Made by a program: the position numbers and the translations under genes. Under the pieces are notes generated by a model. The model was not told the origin of the DNA, ran no database searches, and saw only the letters and a program-made list of their open reading frames with translations. A stretch of 64,000 nt of DNA from Robertmurraya kyonggiensis (GTDB taxonomy: Bacteria; Bacillota; Bacilli; Bacillales; Cytobacillaceae): assembly GCF_005116465.1 (NCBI RefSeq), contig NZ_SWBM01000001.1, positions 2,046,001 through 2,110,000 of the forward strand. The letters run 5' to 3'. This document shows, one piece after another, positions 38,053 to 48,706 of the stretch. Within the stretch, counting starts at the first letter, position 1. Each line of letters begins with the position of its first letter.

Positions 38053-38763
38053 TTAGTCAAGAACCTCCTCAACCATGCGTAGCTTATTTTGTAATTCTTC
38101 TTTCTTTTGACGGTTATCTTCTGTATCAGCCGCTTGCTCGAGCTTACTTAATATTCGCATCCAATTCTTCATTTCACTTTTCCATTTCTTCACGAAAGGT
38201 TCTGTTTTTTTAGATGACAAAAATGGACCCATTAATAATTCAGAATGAATTTTTTCCTGATTATATGGTCGATGCGGTTCCCCTTTTTCAGCTACAAGAA
38301 TTTCGTAGATTTTTCCGTCCTCTTCTAAAATCTCTTCCGCTATTAATTGCCATTCATGATCAATTAACCAAACTCGGATCGACTGTGCACTTAAGTTCGG
38401 CTGAAGAATTAGCCTTGTGACACCTTCGAGTTTATCCAAGCCTTGTTCGAGAATACTTGCGATCAAAGCCCCACCCATACCAGCGATAGTAATGCAATCT
38501 ACTTCCCCTGGTGAGAGTACCGCAAGGCCATCTCCTTTTCTCACGTCTATTTGGTTCGTCAATTCTTCGGACTCTACTTGCTTTTTTGCTGATTGAAATG
38601 GACCTTCTACTACCTCACCTGCAATCGCGAAGGGTACACGTCCTTTTTTCACAACATGACACGGCAAGTAAGCATGGTCTGAACCAATATCAGCAATACT
38701 GCTTCCTTCAGGTATGTACCCCGCTACTGATTGCAATCTCTGCGACAATTTATCTATATTCAT
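38053..38763 (-). CDS. trmK: tRNA (adenine(22)-N1)-methyltransferase TrmK
   Basis: This SAM-dependent enzyme makes m1A22 in bacterial tRNAs. Its 236 residues comprise a Rossmann methyltransferase domain with IADIGSDHAYLP (SAM loop, about 23-34) and ITIAGMGGALIA (about 91-102), plus a C-terminal coiled-coil helical domain (about 165-236). It is 2 bases upstream of yqfO and likely co-translated. The gene is yqfN in B. subtilis. Confidence 0.93.
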   Translation of the reverse strand: MNIDKLSQRLQSVAGYIPEGSSIADIGSDHAYLPCHVVKKGRVPFAIAGEVVEGPFQSAKKQVESEELTNQIDVRKGDGLAVLSPGEVDCITIAGMGGALIASILEQGLDKLEGVTRLILQPNLSAQSIRVWLIDHEWQLIAEEILEEDGKIYEILVAEKGEPHRPYNQEKIHSELLMGPFLSSKKTEPFVKKWKSEMKNWMRILSKLEQAADTEDNRQKKEELQNKLRMVEEVLD

Positions 38764-38811
38764 TCCTTCACCACTTTACAAATTCTATGGATAACTCCAT
38801 TTTATAAGTAT

Positions 38812-38843
38812 AAAAAAAGTCCTTTACATATGCAAAGGACTTT
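38812..38843 (-). terminator. Terminator of cccA
   Basis: A perfect 10-bp stem (AAAGTCCTTT) with an 8-base loop is followed on the minus strand by a T run. Confidence 0.9.
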
Positions 38844-38860
38844 CGTTACCTATTTTGAGC

Positions 38861-39229
38861 TTATTTTAGAGTAGCAAGCCATTCAGCCATCTCTGCTTCT
38901 TTGCCAGCAACTAAGCCACCAGGCATACCGCCATCTGTACCATTTGTAAGAATGTCTACAAGCTCTTCTTGACTATGCTTGTCTCCAACTCCGATTAATG
39001 ATGGACCAGTGACTCCTTTATAGTCTCCACCATGGCATCCTACACAGCCCTTTTGTTGGAACAATTCTTCAGGTGTTGCATTTGCAACCTCTTCTGTTTT
39101 TTCTCCGCCATTTTCTTTCTCTTCAGCGATTTCTTTCATATCACCAAGACCTTTAAATGACATTAAGAACATAACAGCAATTCCTAGTACCATAATTAAA
39201 ACGAATGGAATAATTGGATTACGATTCAT
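38861..39229 (-). CDS. cccA: Cytochrome c-550, membrane-anchored
   Basis: This is a small electron carrier on the outer face of the membrane, donating electrons to a terminal oxidase. It has 122 residues: an N-terminal anchor (6-23), an acidic linker, and a c-type heme domain with C62-x2-C65-H66 (GCVGCHG) and the axial Met102 in GGMPGG. GGGAGG about 10 bases upstream supports ATG 39229; the extra 12 residues of the longer frame are not credible. It lies downstream of sigA as in B. subtilis, though a membrane-protein gene is interposed. Confidence 0.93.
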   Translation of the reverse strand: MNRNPIIPFVLIMVLGIAVMFLMSFKGLGDMKEIAEEKENGGEKTEEVANATPEELFQQKGCVGCHGGDYKGVTGPSLIGVGDKHSQEELVDILTNGTDGGMPGGLVAGKEAEMAEWLATLK

Positions 39230-39466
39230 TGCAATAACCTCCCTTATGTAAGAACAATCAGTCAACTAAATATATATACAAACAACCCTTATTGTACTCG
39301 AAAAACGATAGAAGGAAAAGCCCTAAAGTAAAGTTTGTCACACTAAGTTCATAAAAAAGTCAAAAACTTCGCTACAATTTCAACTAGTTTTCGTTTGTCT
39401 TCTAAATTTTATTCTTCTAACATTCAATTCGAAAATAGCGAAAATGAAAAATCCGGAAAATTATCC

Positions 39467-39494
39467 TTGACCTATAAATGAATTCGCTTACAAT
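39467..39494 (+). promoter_or_regulatory. Possible antisense sigma-A promoter
   Basis: TTGACC, 16 bases, TACAAT on the plus strand. There is no plus-strand gene downstream, so a transcript would run antisense into the gene at 39540-40061. This is sequence resemblance only. Confidence 0.3.
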
Positions 39495-39539
39495 ATTATT
39501 ATAAGGGTATTAATTGAATTTTCTTAACATTACTTAAAA

Positions 39540-40061
39540 TTAAAGAAACATTGAAATGACAAGCAACCCCATTCCCACATACCCTGATAAAAGGAAATAC
39601 ATGAGCTTTAATTTCTTTCCTGCTAATAACCATAACAAGCAGTTCCCTATAAGCACAGCGTAGAGAATAATGATTCCTTCAGGAAAAAAATGAACGATCC
39701 ATTCAACACTAATCAGCAAAAGCAAAAGTGCCGAAATAACTAAAGAAATTTGAAATGCCATTCCTTTTTTGAAAAAATATACTGTAAGGGCAACTCCACA
39801 TAGCAATATAATACTGGAAAGACCCATTTGCAAATCGAAAGATAATTCTGTAAAATATAATAAAAAAACAAATACTGGAATTAACAATAAAGGAAGCAAA
39901 TTATATTTACCAAGTTTCGCCTTTGATTTCCCTTGTTCCGTAGGTTGATTTCCTTCTGTATACAAGGCTAAAAGGTAATCACAATATTGTTCAGGAAGCA
40001 TTTTATTCTGCTTCCAATATAGAATTTCATTGATAATAATTTTTTTACGATTTTCATCCAT
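39540..40061 (-). CDS. Hypothetical membrane protein downstream of sigA
   Basis: The 173-residue product begins with a soluble segment (about 1-48, IINEILYWKQNKMLPEQYCDYLLALY) that resembles the N terminus of several Bacillus membrane proteins of unknown role. About five membrane spans follow. GGATG precedes the ATG at suitable spacing. It lies between sigA and cccA and has the same orientation. I do not recognise a named family and assign no function. Confidence 0.72.
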   Translation of the reverse strand: MDENRKKIIINEILYWKQNKMLPEQYCDYLLALYTEGNQPTEQGKSKAKLGKYNLLPLLLIPVFVFLLYFTELSFDLQMGLSSIILLCGVALTVYFFKKGMAFQISLVISALLLLLISVEWIVHFFPEGIIILYAVLIGNCLLWLLAGKKLKLMYFLLSGYVGMGLLVISMFL

Positions 40062-40083
40062 TACGTCGCATCCTTTTATTTTA

Positions 40084-40124
40084 AAAAAAAATAGTTTACC
40101 TCAATTGTATGAAGTAAACTATTT
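40084..40124 (-). terminator. Terminator of the dnaG-sigA operon
   Basis: A perfect 10-bp stem (AATAGTTTAC and complement) with a 14-base loop is followed by nine T on the minus strand. Confidence 0.9.
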
Positions 40125-40148
40125 TCTGGCAATATATTTTTTTAGACT

Positions 40149-41273
40149 CTATTCTAAAAAGTCTTTTAGACGTTTGCTTCTGCTTGGATGTCTTAGTTTG
40201 CGTAAAGCTTTTGCTTCGATTTGTCGAATACGTTCACGCGTTACACCGAAGACCTTACCGACTTCCTCAAGAGTTCTTGTGCGTCCGTCGTCAAGCCCAA
40301 AACGAAGACGTAGAACATTTTCTTCTCGGTCTGTTAAGGTATCTAGAACGTCTTCTAATTGCTCCTTCAATAATTCGTAAGCAGCATGCTCCGAAGGAGA
40401 AGTTGCATCTTGGTCTTCAATGAAATCTCCTAAGTGTGAATCGTCCTCTTCACCAATTGGAGTTTCAAGAGAAACTGGCTCTTGAGCAATTTTTAAAATT
40501 TCTCGAACCTTGTCAGGAGTTAAATCCATATCTTCAGCAATTTCCTCTGGAGATGGTTCGCGCCCTAAATCTTGAAGTAATTGGCGTTGAACACGTATTA
40601 ATTTATTGATGGTTTCAACCATATGAACCGGGATACGAATGGTTCTTGCTTGGTCGGCAATCGCACGAGTAATCGCCTGACGAATCCACCAAGTAGCGTA
40701 GGTACTGAATTTGAATCCTTTACGGTAATCGAACTTTTCTACTGCTTTAATTAGTCCCATATTACCTTCTTGGATTAAATCAAGGAACAACATTCCTCTA
40801 CCCACGTATCTTTTAGCAATACTAACTACTAAACGAAGGTTTGCTTCTGCCAAACGCCTCTTGGCTTCTTCGTCACCTTGTTCAATTCTTTCGGCTAAGC
40901 GAATTTCTTCTTCAGCAGAAAGCAAGTCAACACGACCGATTTCTTTAAGATACATACGAACTGGGTCATTAATCTTAACACCAGGAGGGACGCTGAGGTC
41001 ATTTAAGTCAAATTCCTCTTCCCCTTTAGACAGTTCTTGTACGTTTGGATCACTTTCATCGTTCTCGTCAACTAGCTCTACACCTTGTTCTTCCAAAACT
41101 GCATAGAATTCATCCATTTGATCGGAATCTAACTCGAAACTAGATAGCTTTTCAGCAATATGATCATAGGCTAACACGCCTGTCTTTTTTCCTAATTCCG
41201 TAATCTGTTCTTTTGCTTGTTCTAGGGTCAAATCTGAATCAACCTCTTTTGAACGGGCCGACTTTTCAGCCAT
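40149..41273 (-). CDS. sigA: RNA polymerase major sigma factor SigA (RpoD)
   Basis: This housekeeping sigma factor directs RNA polymerase to -35/-10 promoters. Its 374 residues comprise region 1.1 (about 1-80), region 1.2-2.4 ([38 protein letters not shown]-type core with the ATWWIRQAI element), region 3 and the region 4 HTH ([20 protein letters not shown] near the end). It follows dnaG by about 55 bases in the macromolecular-synthesis operon. Confidence 0.97.
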   Translation of the reverse strand: MAEKSARSKEVDSDLTLEQAKEQITELGKKTGVLAYDHIAEKLSSFELDSDQMDEFYAVLEEQGVELVDENDESDPNVQELSKGEEEFDLNDLSVPPGVKINDPVRMYLKEIGRVDLLSAEEEIRLAERIEQGDEEAKRRLAEANLRLVVSIAKRYVGRGMLFLDLIQEGNMGLIKAVEKFDYRKGFKFSTYATWWIRQAITRAIADQARTIRIPVHMVETINKLIRVQRQLLQDLGREPSPEEIAEDMDLTPDKVREILKIAQEPVSLETPIGEEDDSHLGDFIEDQDATSPSEHAAYELLKEQLEDVLDTLTDREENVLRLRFGLDDGRTRTLEEVGKVFGVTRERIRQIEAKALRKLRHPSRSKRLKDFLE

Positions 41274-41328
41274 ATGTACCCCTCCTTCTAAAAATCACAA
41301 AACCAATTTATTAAAACTAAATCCCGCA

Positions 41329-43140
41329 TCATAAAGTTTTACGAAGCTGAATAATTTCCATCGCAATCCTCGCTGCACTGGTAAAATCACCATGTCGCTC
41401 GGCTTCTTGTTGCTCTTTTTCTTTTTCCTTTATTTTTAACATTTTTTGATGTTTCAACACCTGATTAATATAATCGGATAATTCCTGGTCGCTTATTTCT
41501 TCATTTATGGACATCATCTCAATGTTGGCAATTATTCTCTTGAGCTTATCGTCTGTCAAATAATTCATAAAGTGGCTTGGATTAGGTTCTAGTCCCTCTT
41601 CAAAATATCCATATAGATAAGTGATAATAGCCTGGTGTTCATCAATGTTAAAGGAATGGCCCGTGAGCCTATCTTGCACTTTGTGAGCAATATCTGGATT
41701 TCTCATCATGTGGTAAATTAATCTTCTTTCAGCATTGTGGAAAGCTTTTTTAGGTAGCTCAGGCTGCCTGGGAGCAATAACTAATTTTTTCTGTTCAGTT
41801 ATGGCTTGCCCACGGCTATTCTTCTTATTAGAAAAATATATTTGCTTCTGCTCTTCCTGTAAGGCTTCCAATGAAAGTGAGAATTCATTCGCTATTTGCC
41901 TTAAATAATGATCTCTTTCAACTGCTTTATCGAGCTGACTAATTTCCTTTAATACTTTTTCGATATATTGGAGCCGATCTCCTTCGTTTTGAAGATCTTT
42001 TCCTCTTCTAAAGTAAACAAGTTTGAACGACATCAGTGTCATACTCGCACCAATGATTTCTTTTGTAAACTTAGCTTCCCCGTATTTCTTAATATAATCA
42101 TCAGGGTCTAATCCATCTGGCATCATCGCTACTCTTACTTGAGCACCAGCTTCTACTAAAAGACTAGATGCACGGTAAGCAGCCTCGATTCCAGCGTTGT
42201 CTGAGTCATAACAAATGGTAACTGCATCTGTATTCCTGCGAATTAAAGAGACATGTTCGGCAGTTAAAGATGTTCCCATCGTGGCAACACCATTCTCTAC
42301 TCCCGCACGATCGGCAGCAATACAATCTGCAAAGCCTTCAAATAGTATAAGTTGTTGTAGCTTTCGAATACTTGGTCTAGCTAAATGAAAATTATATAAA
42401 ATTTTACTTTTATTAAAGATTGCCGTTTCGGGACTATTTAAATATTTGGGCTCATCTGCCCCGAGTGATCTCCCAGAAAAAGCAATCGTATTTCCCTTTT
42501 GGTCAAATATTGGAAACATAATTCGATCTCTAAATCGATCAAAATAGGTTCCATCTCTTTCCCGCTTTATAATGAGTCCCGATTTTTCCAAGACTTCAGG
42601 TTCGAAATTCCTCTTTGTCAAAAACTTATAAACAAAGTCCCATGAATTTAAGGCATATCCAATTTGAAATTTCTCAATCGATTCTAATGTAAATCCTCTT
42701 CCCAATAAGTATTCTAACGCGTGCTGACCATCTTTTGTGTTTACAAGTAAATGATGGTAGAATTTACGTATTAACTCATGAGCTTCCACCATTTGTCTAA
42801 TTTCTGGCGGTACAGAAGATTCTTTCGAAACCGCGGAAGGAGATATTTCAAGTTCAATATTCGCCTTTTCTGCTAGCTTTACTGCAGCTTCTTGAAAGGA
42901 AAGGCTTTCGAGATCCATTAAAAACGAAAAAATATTTCCTCCAGCTCCACAACCAAAACAATGAAAGATTTGTTTTTCAGGGGAAACGGAGAACGACGGC
43001 GAATTCTCGCCATGAAATGGACATAATCCAAAATAGTTACGCCCTTGTTTTTTTAGTTGCACATAGTCGCTTACTAAATCAACTATATCAACAGCTTGGC
43101 GAATTTCATTTATTTTTTCTTCAGCAATTCGCGCATGCAT
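41329..43140 (-). CDS. dnaG: DNA primase
   Basis: This enzyme synthesises RNA primers at the replication fork. It has 603 residues, the same as B. subtilis. The N-terminal zinc-ribbon carries CPFH and CFGCG (about 40-64). A TOPRIM domain follows with FEGFADCIAA and CYDSDNAG (about 260-315), then a C-terminal DnaB-interacting helical domain. A longer frame starts at 43155, but GGAG 9 bases upstream fixes ATG 43140. It is between yqxD and sigA. Confidence 0.96.
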   Translation of the reverse strand: MHARIAEEKINEIRQAVDIVDLVSDYVQLKKQGRNYFGLCPFHGENSPSFSVSPEKQIFHCFGCGAGGNIFSFLMDLESLSFQEAAVKLAEKANIELEISPSAVSKESSVPPEIRQMVEAHELIRKFYHHLLVNTKDGQHALEYLLGRGFTLESIEKFQIGYALNSWDFVYKFLTKRNFEPEVLEKSGLIIKRERDGTYFDRFRDRIMFPIFDQKGNTIAFSGRSLGADEPKYLNSPETAIFNKSKILYNFHLARPSIRKLQQLILFEGFADCIAADRAGVENGVATMGTSLTAEHVSLIRRNTDAVTICYDSDNAGIEAAYRASSLLVEAGAQVRVAMMPDGLDPDDYIKKYGEAKFTKEIIGASMTLMSFKLVYFRRGKDLQNEGDRLQYIEKVLKEISQLDKAVERDHYLRQIANEFSLSLEALQEEQKQIYFSNKKNSRGQAITEQKKLVIAPRQPELPKKAFHNAERRLIYHMMRNPDIAHKVQDRLTGHSFNIDEHQAIITYLYGYFEEGLEPNPSHFMNYLTDDKLKRIIANIEMMSINEEISDQELSDYINQVLKHQKMLKIKEKEKEQQEAERHGDFTSAARIAMEIIQLRKTL

Positions 43141-43225
43141 TGAGAACAACTCCATATTTCAGTCATATTTTCAAAAAGGTAGTTCTCAGGAAACCTGGAC
43201 TCATTTATCAGATATTCGGCAAAAA

Positions 43226-43675
43226 TTAAAAATCCCCTTTAATTTTCGACAATATTTTTATAAAATTTTTCTCAAATCGGATTCGATCTTCACGGGTAAA
43301 AGGTTTTGGGCCTTTTCCATATTTTCCGCTCCTGCGAGCTTTTGCTGATAAATACCTCATATGTAATGCGGACTCAATGTCCTTTTCTTCATATAAATTT
43401 CCCCGTGGATCTAGAACAATTACCTTTTTTGAAAGAAGGGTCGAGGCTAAACCGATATCTTGTGTTACGGCAACATCTCCGGCATTTGCATGATTCATAA
43501 TAAACAAGTCTGCAGCCTCTTTATCTGAATCCACATAATGCCATGAGCCACCTAATGAATCATTACGTACATGATTATAGGAGGCAACAAAGATAAGACT
43601 TACACCGAACCCTCTAGAAATTTCGACAATCTCCTCTTTTACAGGACATGAATCTGCGTCCACAATTACCTTCAG
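43226..43675 (-). CDS. yqxD: YaiI/YqxD family protein (DUF188), start codon uncertain
   Basis: This is a small cytoplasmic protein with a PIN-like nuclease fold; its function is unproven. The conserved acidic motif is DADSCPVK, followed by NDSLGGSWHYVDSDKEAAD and TQDIGLASTLL. The frame from GTG 43663 gives 145 residues and has AAGG 5 bases upstream. However, it lacks the first beta-strand (K-V-I-V) that normally precedes DADSC. That strand is encoded in frame just upstream, with a CTG at 43675 as a possible non-canonical start. I extend the gene to 43675 to show this. It lies upstream of dnaG as in B. subtilis. Confidence 0.8.
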   Translation of the reverse strand: MKVIVDADSCPVKEEIVEISRGFGVSLIFVASYNHVRNDSLGGSWHYVDSDKEAADLFIMNHANAGDVAVTQDIGLASTLLSKKVIVLDPRGNLYEEKDIESALHMRYLSAKARRSGKYGKGPKPFTREDRIRFEKNFIKILSKIKGDF

Positions 43676-43972
43676 TTTCTCTATTGTACTATAAATTCTA
43701 CATCACTCCATATATTCCTGCTTAAAAAAAGGAATAACTTTCGGAATCACTATTTGTCGAATTTTCTTTCGGCACTTGTCTTGACTTCTATCCATATTTA
43801 GTTTATTCGTTCAGTACTCAGTCTAAACCTATTATAAACATTTTTATCACAATTTTTTATTATAGTATAAACAATTGCAGTTTTCCATTATTTTTTCTCT
43901 CTAATTAAGAAAAAATTATGCGTATGATGAATTTGGTCTATGATAACACCATTTTTACTATCATCAGCCCCA
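43676..43972. other. Promoter region of the yqxD-dnaG-sigA operon
   Basis: About 300 bp of very AT-rich sequence has several TATAAT-like hexamers on the minus strand (for example near 43838 and 43858) but no good -35 partner that I could place. This is where the operon promoters should lie. No small gene is visible. Confidence 0.4.
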
Positions 43973-44013
43973 AAAAAAGAAAGAAACCAGCACCTTGAAT
44001 CTGTACTAGTTTC
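43973..44013 (-). terminator. Terminator of yqfL
   Basis: An 11-bp stem with three G-U pairs (GAAAC..., 44013-44003 with 43993-43983), loop of 9, is followed by TTTCTTTTTTT on the minus strand. Confidence 0.8.
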
Positions 44014-44021
44014 TCCATCCA

Positions 44022-44840
44022 TTATTCAGATATTTTACTTTTATAGTACTGGTTTAAAATGATGTTAGCCGTTTCTTCTACTGCCTTGTTCGTCACATCA
44101 ATTGTTTGACAACCGATTCGAGTAACAATCGTTTCAAAATACTCTAGCTCTTCCTGGATGCGCGACACATTTGCATAGCTTGCTTGATCGTTCAAGCCGA
44201 GTGAAAGAAGACGTTCTCGTCTTATACTGTTAAGTTTGTCCGAACTGATTTTAAGTCCAAAACATTTTTCCGGTGATGTTTGGAATAGCTCTTCAGGCGG
44301 GTCAACCTCTGGAACTAAAGGGACGTTTGCCACCTTTAGTCTCTTATGCGCTAAATATTGAGAGAGAGGTGTCTTTGAAGTTCTAGAAACCCCAACTAAC
44401 ACAATATCGGCCTTTAGAATCCCTCTCGGATCCCTACCATCATCGTATTTAACCGCAAACTCAATTGCTTCGACCTTTTTAAAATAATCCTCATCAAGCT
44501 TACGTACTAGCCCTGGTTCAAACAATGGCTTTAATCCACTTGCTTGCTGGATATCATCAATTAGTGGACCAATAATGTCACAAGCATAGATACCTTCTTT
44601 TACACTTGTTTGCTTCATATATTCACGAATTTCTGGTTTTACCAATGTATAGGCAATCATACCCTTGTCCATTTTCACAAGAGAAATCACTTCATCAACA
44701 TCTTCTATGTCTTCCACATACGGAAACCGTTTAATCGTTGCATTACTACCATTAAATTGGCTCACAGCAGCCTTTGTTACAAGTTCTGCTGTTTCCCCAA
44801 CAGAGTCAGATACAACATAGATGATCGGCATACTTCCCAT
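44022..44840 (-). CDS. yqfL: Pyruvate, phosphate dikinase regulatory protein family (DUF299), YqfL
   Basis: This is a bifunctional ADP-dependent kinase/Pi-dependent phosphorylase family that controls PPDK or PEP synthase by threonine phosphorylation. It has about 272 residues. The N-terminal [12 protein letters not shown] and central P-loop [15 protein letters not shown] (about 147-161), with [13 protein letters not shown], are diagnostic. Several starts are possible (GTG 44864, ATG 44852, ATG 44840, ATG 44831). The family start aligns with 44840 or 44831. It is directly downstream of ccpN, the gluconeogenic repressor, with which it is known to work in Bacillus. Confidence 0.92.
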   Translation of the reverse strand: MGSMPIIYVVSDSVGETAELVTKAAVSQFNGSNATIKRFPYVEDIEDVDEVISLVKMDKGMIAYTLVKPEIREYMKQTSVKEGIYACDIIGPLIDDIQQASGLKPLFEPGLVRKLDEDYFKKVEAIEFAVKYDDGRDPRGILKADIVLVGVSRTSKTPLSQYLAHKRLKVANVPLVPEVDPPEELFQTSPEKCFGLKISSDKLNSIRRERLLSLGLNDQASYANVSRIQEELEYFETIVTRIGCQTIDVTNKAVEETANIILNQYYKSKISE

Positions 44841-44903
44841 TCTAAAAATCATCCCCTCTGTCACATTTTTAAACCGGCCTATTTATATGCGATGTTACAA
44901 TTC

Positions 44904-45539
44904 CTATTCATTACTGGCCAAAGCAACCAGCGCTTTTGTTAAATTAGTCTTTGTTACACGGCCAATTACTTCGTAGCCTTTTTCTGTTTCTTTTACGACT
45001 GGTAATGCATCAATTTGTTTATCTATAAGCTTCTGAGCTACATCAATTAGTAAGTCTTCTTTTACACACATGGTGATGTTAGGCATCCGTGTCATAATTA
45101 TATTTACCGGAAGAGTCGTTAATTCCTGCTTTCCAATGCTTGCTCGGAGAAGGTCTTTTCTTGATAATACTCCTACTAATAGATTTTGTTGATCCACTAC
45201 AAATAGTGTCCCCACATCCTCTAGAAACATCGTTACAATTGCGTCATAGACGGAAACATTTTCACTTATTACTACTGGAATAGACTGATAGTCCTTTACA
45301 TAAAGCTTTTTCAGGTTTTCTGTAAGCAGCTGAACACTTGATTTGCCTGTATAGAAATAACCAACCCGTGGCCTGGCATCTAAAAATCCAGACATAGTTA
45401 AAATAGCTAAATCAGGACGTAGAGTCGCACGTGTCAAATTCAATCTATCCGCAATCTGTTCTCCAGTGATTGGACCATTCTCCTTCACAATCGCAAGGAT
45501 TTGCTCTTGTCTTTTATTTAGTTCTATTGTACTCACCAC
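44904..45539 (-). CDS. ccpN: Transcriptional repressor CcpN (HTH plus CBS pair)
   Basis: This is the repressor of gluconeogenic genes (gapB, pckA) under glycolytic conditions. Its 211 residues comprise an N-terminal winged helix (about 8-60, GPITGEQIADRLNLTRATLRPDLAIL) and two CBS domains (about 80-205) that sense adenine nucleotides. The size and the neighbour yqfL match B. subtilis ccpN (yqzB). A GTG-rich start with GGTGG upstream is used. Confidence 0.93.
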   Translation of the reverse strand: MVSTIELNKRQEQILAIVKENGPITGEQIADRLNLTRATLRPDLAILTMSGFLDARPRVGYFYTGKSSVQLLTENLKKLYVKDYQSIPVVISENVSVYDAIVTMFLEDVGTLFVVDQQNLLVGVLSRKDLLRASIGKQELTTLPVNIIMTRMPNITMCVKEDLLIDVAQKLIDKQIDALPVVKETEKGYEVIGRVTKTNLTKALVALASNE

Positions 45540-45712
45540 CTAACATGCTAGTTCAAACACGAATAATGCTATACTTTATATTCATTATTATATACTACAT
45601 AATGGAAATGAAAAGAATATTTGTTGACGATAACGAAACACTTTTCGAAATATTTTCATTATAAAGTTAGAAGGAGCCAAGTTCTTTGTGAACCGGCCCC
45701 TTTTTTGAAATT

Positions 45713-47782
45713 CTATTTTACGATGATTTCTGTTACGTTTGCAAAGTCTTTAATTCTATTCGCAAGCTTAACCATTAGGTTTAAGCGATTGGCTTTTAAC
45801 TTTTCATCATCCACCATAACCATCGTATGGTCGAAATAATCATTAATTCTATCCTTCAGAGAAACAAGTAGTTCATAGGTTTCTTGTTCCGATACATTGC
45901 TTTCCAAAGTTTTTTCTACTTCTACAAGCTGATTATAAAGATTACGCTCATATTCATTTTCAAATAATGTCGTCTCAATTTCTCCTGGAGCATCGGCTTT
46001 ACTTGAAATATTAATGACTCTGCTTAGTGCTTCCATGCTTTCCTTAAAGCCTTCTTCATCCTTTTTCACATTAAGGATTTCCGCTTTGCGTACTAACGAT
46101 GCAATGACACCAATTTGTCCAGCTAACAGAGCATCGATTAAATCGTAACGAACTCCACGTTCTTGAAGTAGATGCTTAATTCTAAGCTTAAAGAAGCTTA
46201 ATAGCTCTTTTTCAAGCTCTTCACGGCTAAGCTTTGCAAAATTTGCTGATTCAATCATTTCAATGCTTAAGCTAATAAGTTGTTCTAGTTCAATATCCCA
46301 ATTTTTATGAATAAGAGTCTGCACAATCCCTGTTGCCTGTCTGCGCAGTGCGTAAGGGTCTTGTGAACCACTCGGGATGACCCCGATAGCAATGGTTGAT
46401 GCAATGGTATCCAATTTTTCAACGATCGCAAGTGCCGCACCAGCATTCGTTTCTGCAGGTGAATCTTCAGCGTTTCTTGGCATATAATGCTCGTTAATTG
46501 CTTTTGCAACTAGTGCATCTTCACCTTTTTGGATTGCATACTTTTCACCCATAAATCCTTGTAGCTCTGGGAATTCATAAACCATATTCGTGACTAGGTC
46601 GAATTTGCTGATTTCTGCTGCTCTAGCTGCAACTTTTTTGTCTGCATCAGTAAAATTTAGTTCAGCTGTTAACTTGTTTGTTAAAGCTTTAACTCTTTCC
46701 ACTTTCTCAGCAAGCGTTCCAATTTCTTCGTGAAAAACGATCGTTTTGAATTTTTCAAGAGCCTTAGCAATTTCCATCTTCTGATCTTCTTTATAGAAGA
46801 ATGCAGCATCTGCAAGTCTAGCTCTTAATACTTTCTCATTTCCTCTTGCGACTGTATCTAAATGCTGATGATCCCCATTTCGAACAGTTACGAAAAATGG
46901 TAGTAGCTTGCCGTCCTTGGATTTAACCGGGAAGTAACGTTGGTGCTCTTTCATCGAAGTTATGAGCACTTCCTCAGGTAACTCAAGAAACTCTTCTTCA
47001 AAACGACCAAAAAGAGCTGTCGGATATTCTACTAGGTTATTAACTTCTTCTAATAACTCTTCATCTATCGGGATGATCCAACCATTTTCTTCCTCAATCT
47101 TTTTCAACTGAGAAACAATTGCATCTTTTCGTTCTTGACTATTGGCAATAACGTATTGGCCAAGCAGTGTTACAACATATTCTTCTGGTGAAGAAATTAC
47201 AACCTTATCGCCTAAGAAACGATGACCTCTCGTCCAAGTAGCTGTTGCTACGTCCGTAATCTCAAACGGGATTGCTTCAGTTCCAAACATAGCGACTAGC
47301 CATTTAATCGGTCTAATGTATTTAATTTCTTCATTCGCCCAACGCATGTTTTTTGGGAAAGTTAATCCTGTAATAATTTGCTTTAATTCTGGTAAAAGAG
47401 ACTTTGTTTCCTGACCTTTAGTGAATTTCTCAACATGAGCGTATTCAACCCCATTTATCTCTTTAAAATAAATGTCATCAACACTCATCCCTTGTCCTCG
47501 AGTAAATCCAATTGCTGCTTTGGACCAATTACCACTTTCATCTAAAGCAATCTTCTTGGCAGGACCCTTTGCTTCCTCTTGTATATCTTCTTGTGCTTCT
47601 GAGACGTCATTGATTAGAACAGCTAGACGACGAGGAGTAGAGTAAGATTTGACGTCACCAATTTCAATTTGCTTTTCAGCAAACCAATTTTTTAGTTTAT
47701 CCGTTAATTGCTCAATTGAGTTCGTCACGAATCTCGCTGGCATCTCTTCTAAACCAATCTCAATTAGTAAATCCCTACTCAT
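45713..47782 (-). CDS. glyS: Glycyl-tRNA synthetase beta subunit
   Basis: This is the tRNA-recognition subunit of the alpha2-beta2 glycyl-tRNA synthetase. Its 689 residues start with the conserved [14 protein letters not shown] segment. The HD-like central region and the C-terminal DALR-type anticodon-binding domain (about 590-680, with [10 protein letters not shown]) are present. It overlaps glyQ by 8 bases. Expression is set by the glycine T-box upstream of glyQ. Confidence 0.96.
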   Translation of the reverse strand: MSRDLLIEIGLEEMPARFVTNSIEQLTDKLKNWFAEKQIEIGDVKSYSTPRRLAVLINDVSEAQEDIQEEAKGPAKKIALDESGNWSKAAIGFTRGQGMSVDDIYFKEINGVEYAHVEKFTKGQETKSLLPELKQIITGLTFPKNMRWANEEIKYIRPIKWLVAMFGTEAIPFEITDVATATWTRGHRFLGDKVVISSPEEYVVTLLGQYVIANSQERKDAIVSQLKKIEEENGWIIPIDEELLEEVNNLVEYPTALFGRFEEEFLELPEEVLITSMKEHQRYFPVKSKDGKLLPFFVTVRNGDHQHLDTVARGNEKVLRARLADAAFFYKEDQKMEIAKALEKFKTIVFHEEIGTLAEKVERVKALTNKLTAELNFTDADKKVAARAAEISKFDLVTNMVYEFPELQGFMGEKYAIQKGEDALVAKAINEHYMPRNAEDSPAETNAGAALAIVEKLDTIASTIAIGVIPSGSQDPYALRRQATGIVQTLIHKNWDIELEQLISLSIEMIESANFAKLSREELEKELLSFFKLRIKHLLQERGVRYDLIDALLAGQIGVIASLVRKAEILNVKKDEEGFKESMEALSRVINISSKADAPGEIETTLFENEYERNLYNQLVEVEKTLESNVSEQETYELLVSLKDRINDYFDHTMVMVDDEKLKANRLNLMVKLANRIKDFANVTEIIVK

Positions 47783-48665
47783 GACGATTCTCCTCCTTTG
47801 CCTTTAAAATAGGGAAACCAAGTTTTTCCCTTTCTTCATAAAATGTCTTCGCAATTTTTCTCGCTAAATTACGGCAACGTCCAATATATCCTGTACGTTC
47901 CGTAACCGAAATAGCTCCCTTCGCATCTAAAAGATTAAAGGTATGAGAGCATTTCAATACATAATCATAAGCAGGATGTACTAGACCTTCGTCCATTTGG
48001 CGATGAGCTTCTTTTTCATACGTATTAAATAGATTGAACAGCATTTCTGTATCAGAAGTTTCAAACGTATATTTTGAATGTTCATACTCTGGTTGCATGA
48101 AAATATCTCGAACCGTGAATCCTTCCGTCCATTCTAAGTCAAATACATTTTCTTTATCTTGAATGTATGAAGCTAATCGCTCAATCCCGTATGTGATTTC
48201 AACAGAAACTGGCTTACACTCTAAACCACCAACCTGTTGGAAATACGTGAACTGTGTAATTTCCATACCATCTAACCATACTTCCCAGCCTAGACCTGCA
48301 CAACCAAGGGATGGATTCTCCCAGTTGTCCTCAACGAAACGAATATCATGTTCCAAAGGGTTAATTCCTAATGCTCTTAAAGAGTCTAGGTATAGCTCTT
48401 GGATGTTATCTGGTGAAGGCTTCATAATAACTTGGAATTGATGGTGCTGATAAAGGCGGTTTGGGTTTTCCCCATAACGACCATCTGCTGGACGACGAGA
48501 CGGCTCTACATAGGCCACATTCCATGGTTCCGGACCAATTGCTCGCAGGAATGTATAAGGACTCATTGTCCCTGCTCCTTTTTCAACATCGTAAGCTTGC
48601 ATAAGGATACAGCCTTGTTCTGACCAATGCTTTTGCAATGTTAAAATCATGTTTTGAATGTTCAT
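47775..48665 (-). CDS. glyQ: Glycyl-tRNA synthetase alpha subunit
   Basis: This is the catalytic class II core subunit that activates glycine and charges tRNA-Gly. It has 296 residues. Motif 2-like [20 protein letters not shown] (about 52-71), the W[12 protein letters not shown] block and [10 protein letters not shown] motif 3 are visible. It is preceded by a T-box leader whose terminator ends about 190 bases before the ATG. Confidence 0.96.
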   Translation of the reverse strand: MNIQNMILTLQKHWSEQGCILMQAYDVEKGAGTMSPYTFLRAIGPEPWNVAYVEPSRRPADGRYGENPNRLYQHHQFQVIMKPSPDNIQELYLDSLRALGINPLEHDIRFVEDNWENPSLGCAGLGWEVWLDGMEITQFTYFQQVGGLECKPVSVEITYGIERLASYIQDKENVFDLEWTEGFTVRDIFMQPEYEHSKYTFETSDTEMLFNLFNTYEKEAHRQMDEGLVHPAYDYVLKCSHTFNLLDAKGAISVTERTGYIGRCRNLARKIAKTFYEEREKLGFPILKAKEENRHE

Positions 48666-48706
48666 TTTTTAACTTCCCTTCCTTTTGAATTTTTAGCATA
48701 TGAGCC

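Noticed and set aside
40569-40670. Second sigma factor or anti-sigma gene near sigA
   Set aside because: Only sigA region 2/3 codons are present; overlapping frames have no start signals.
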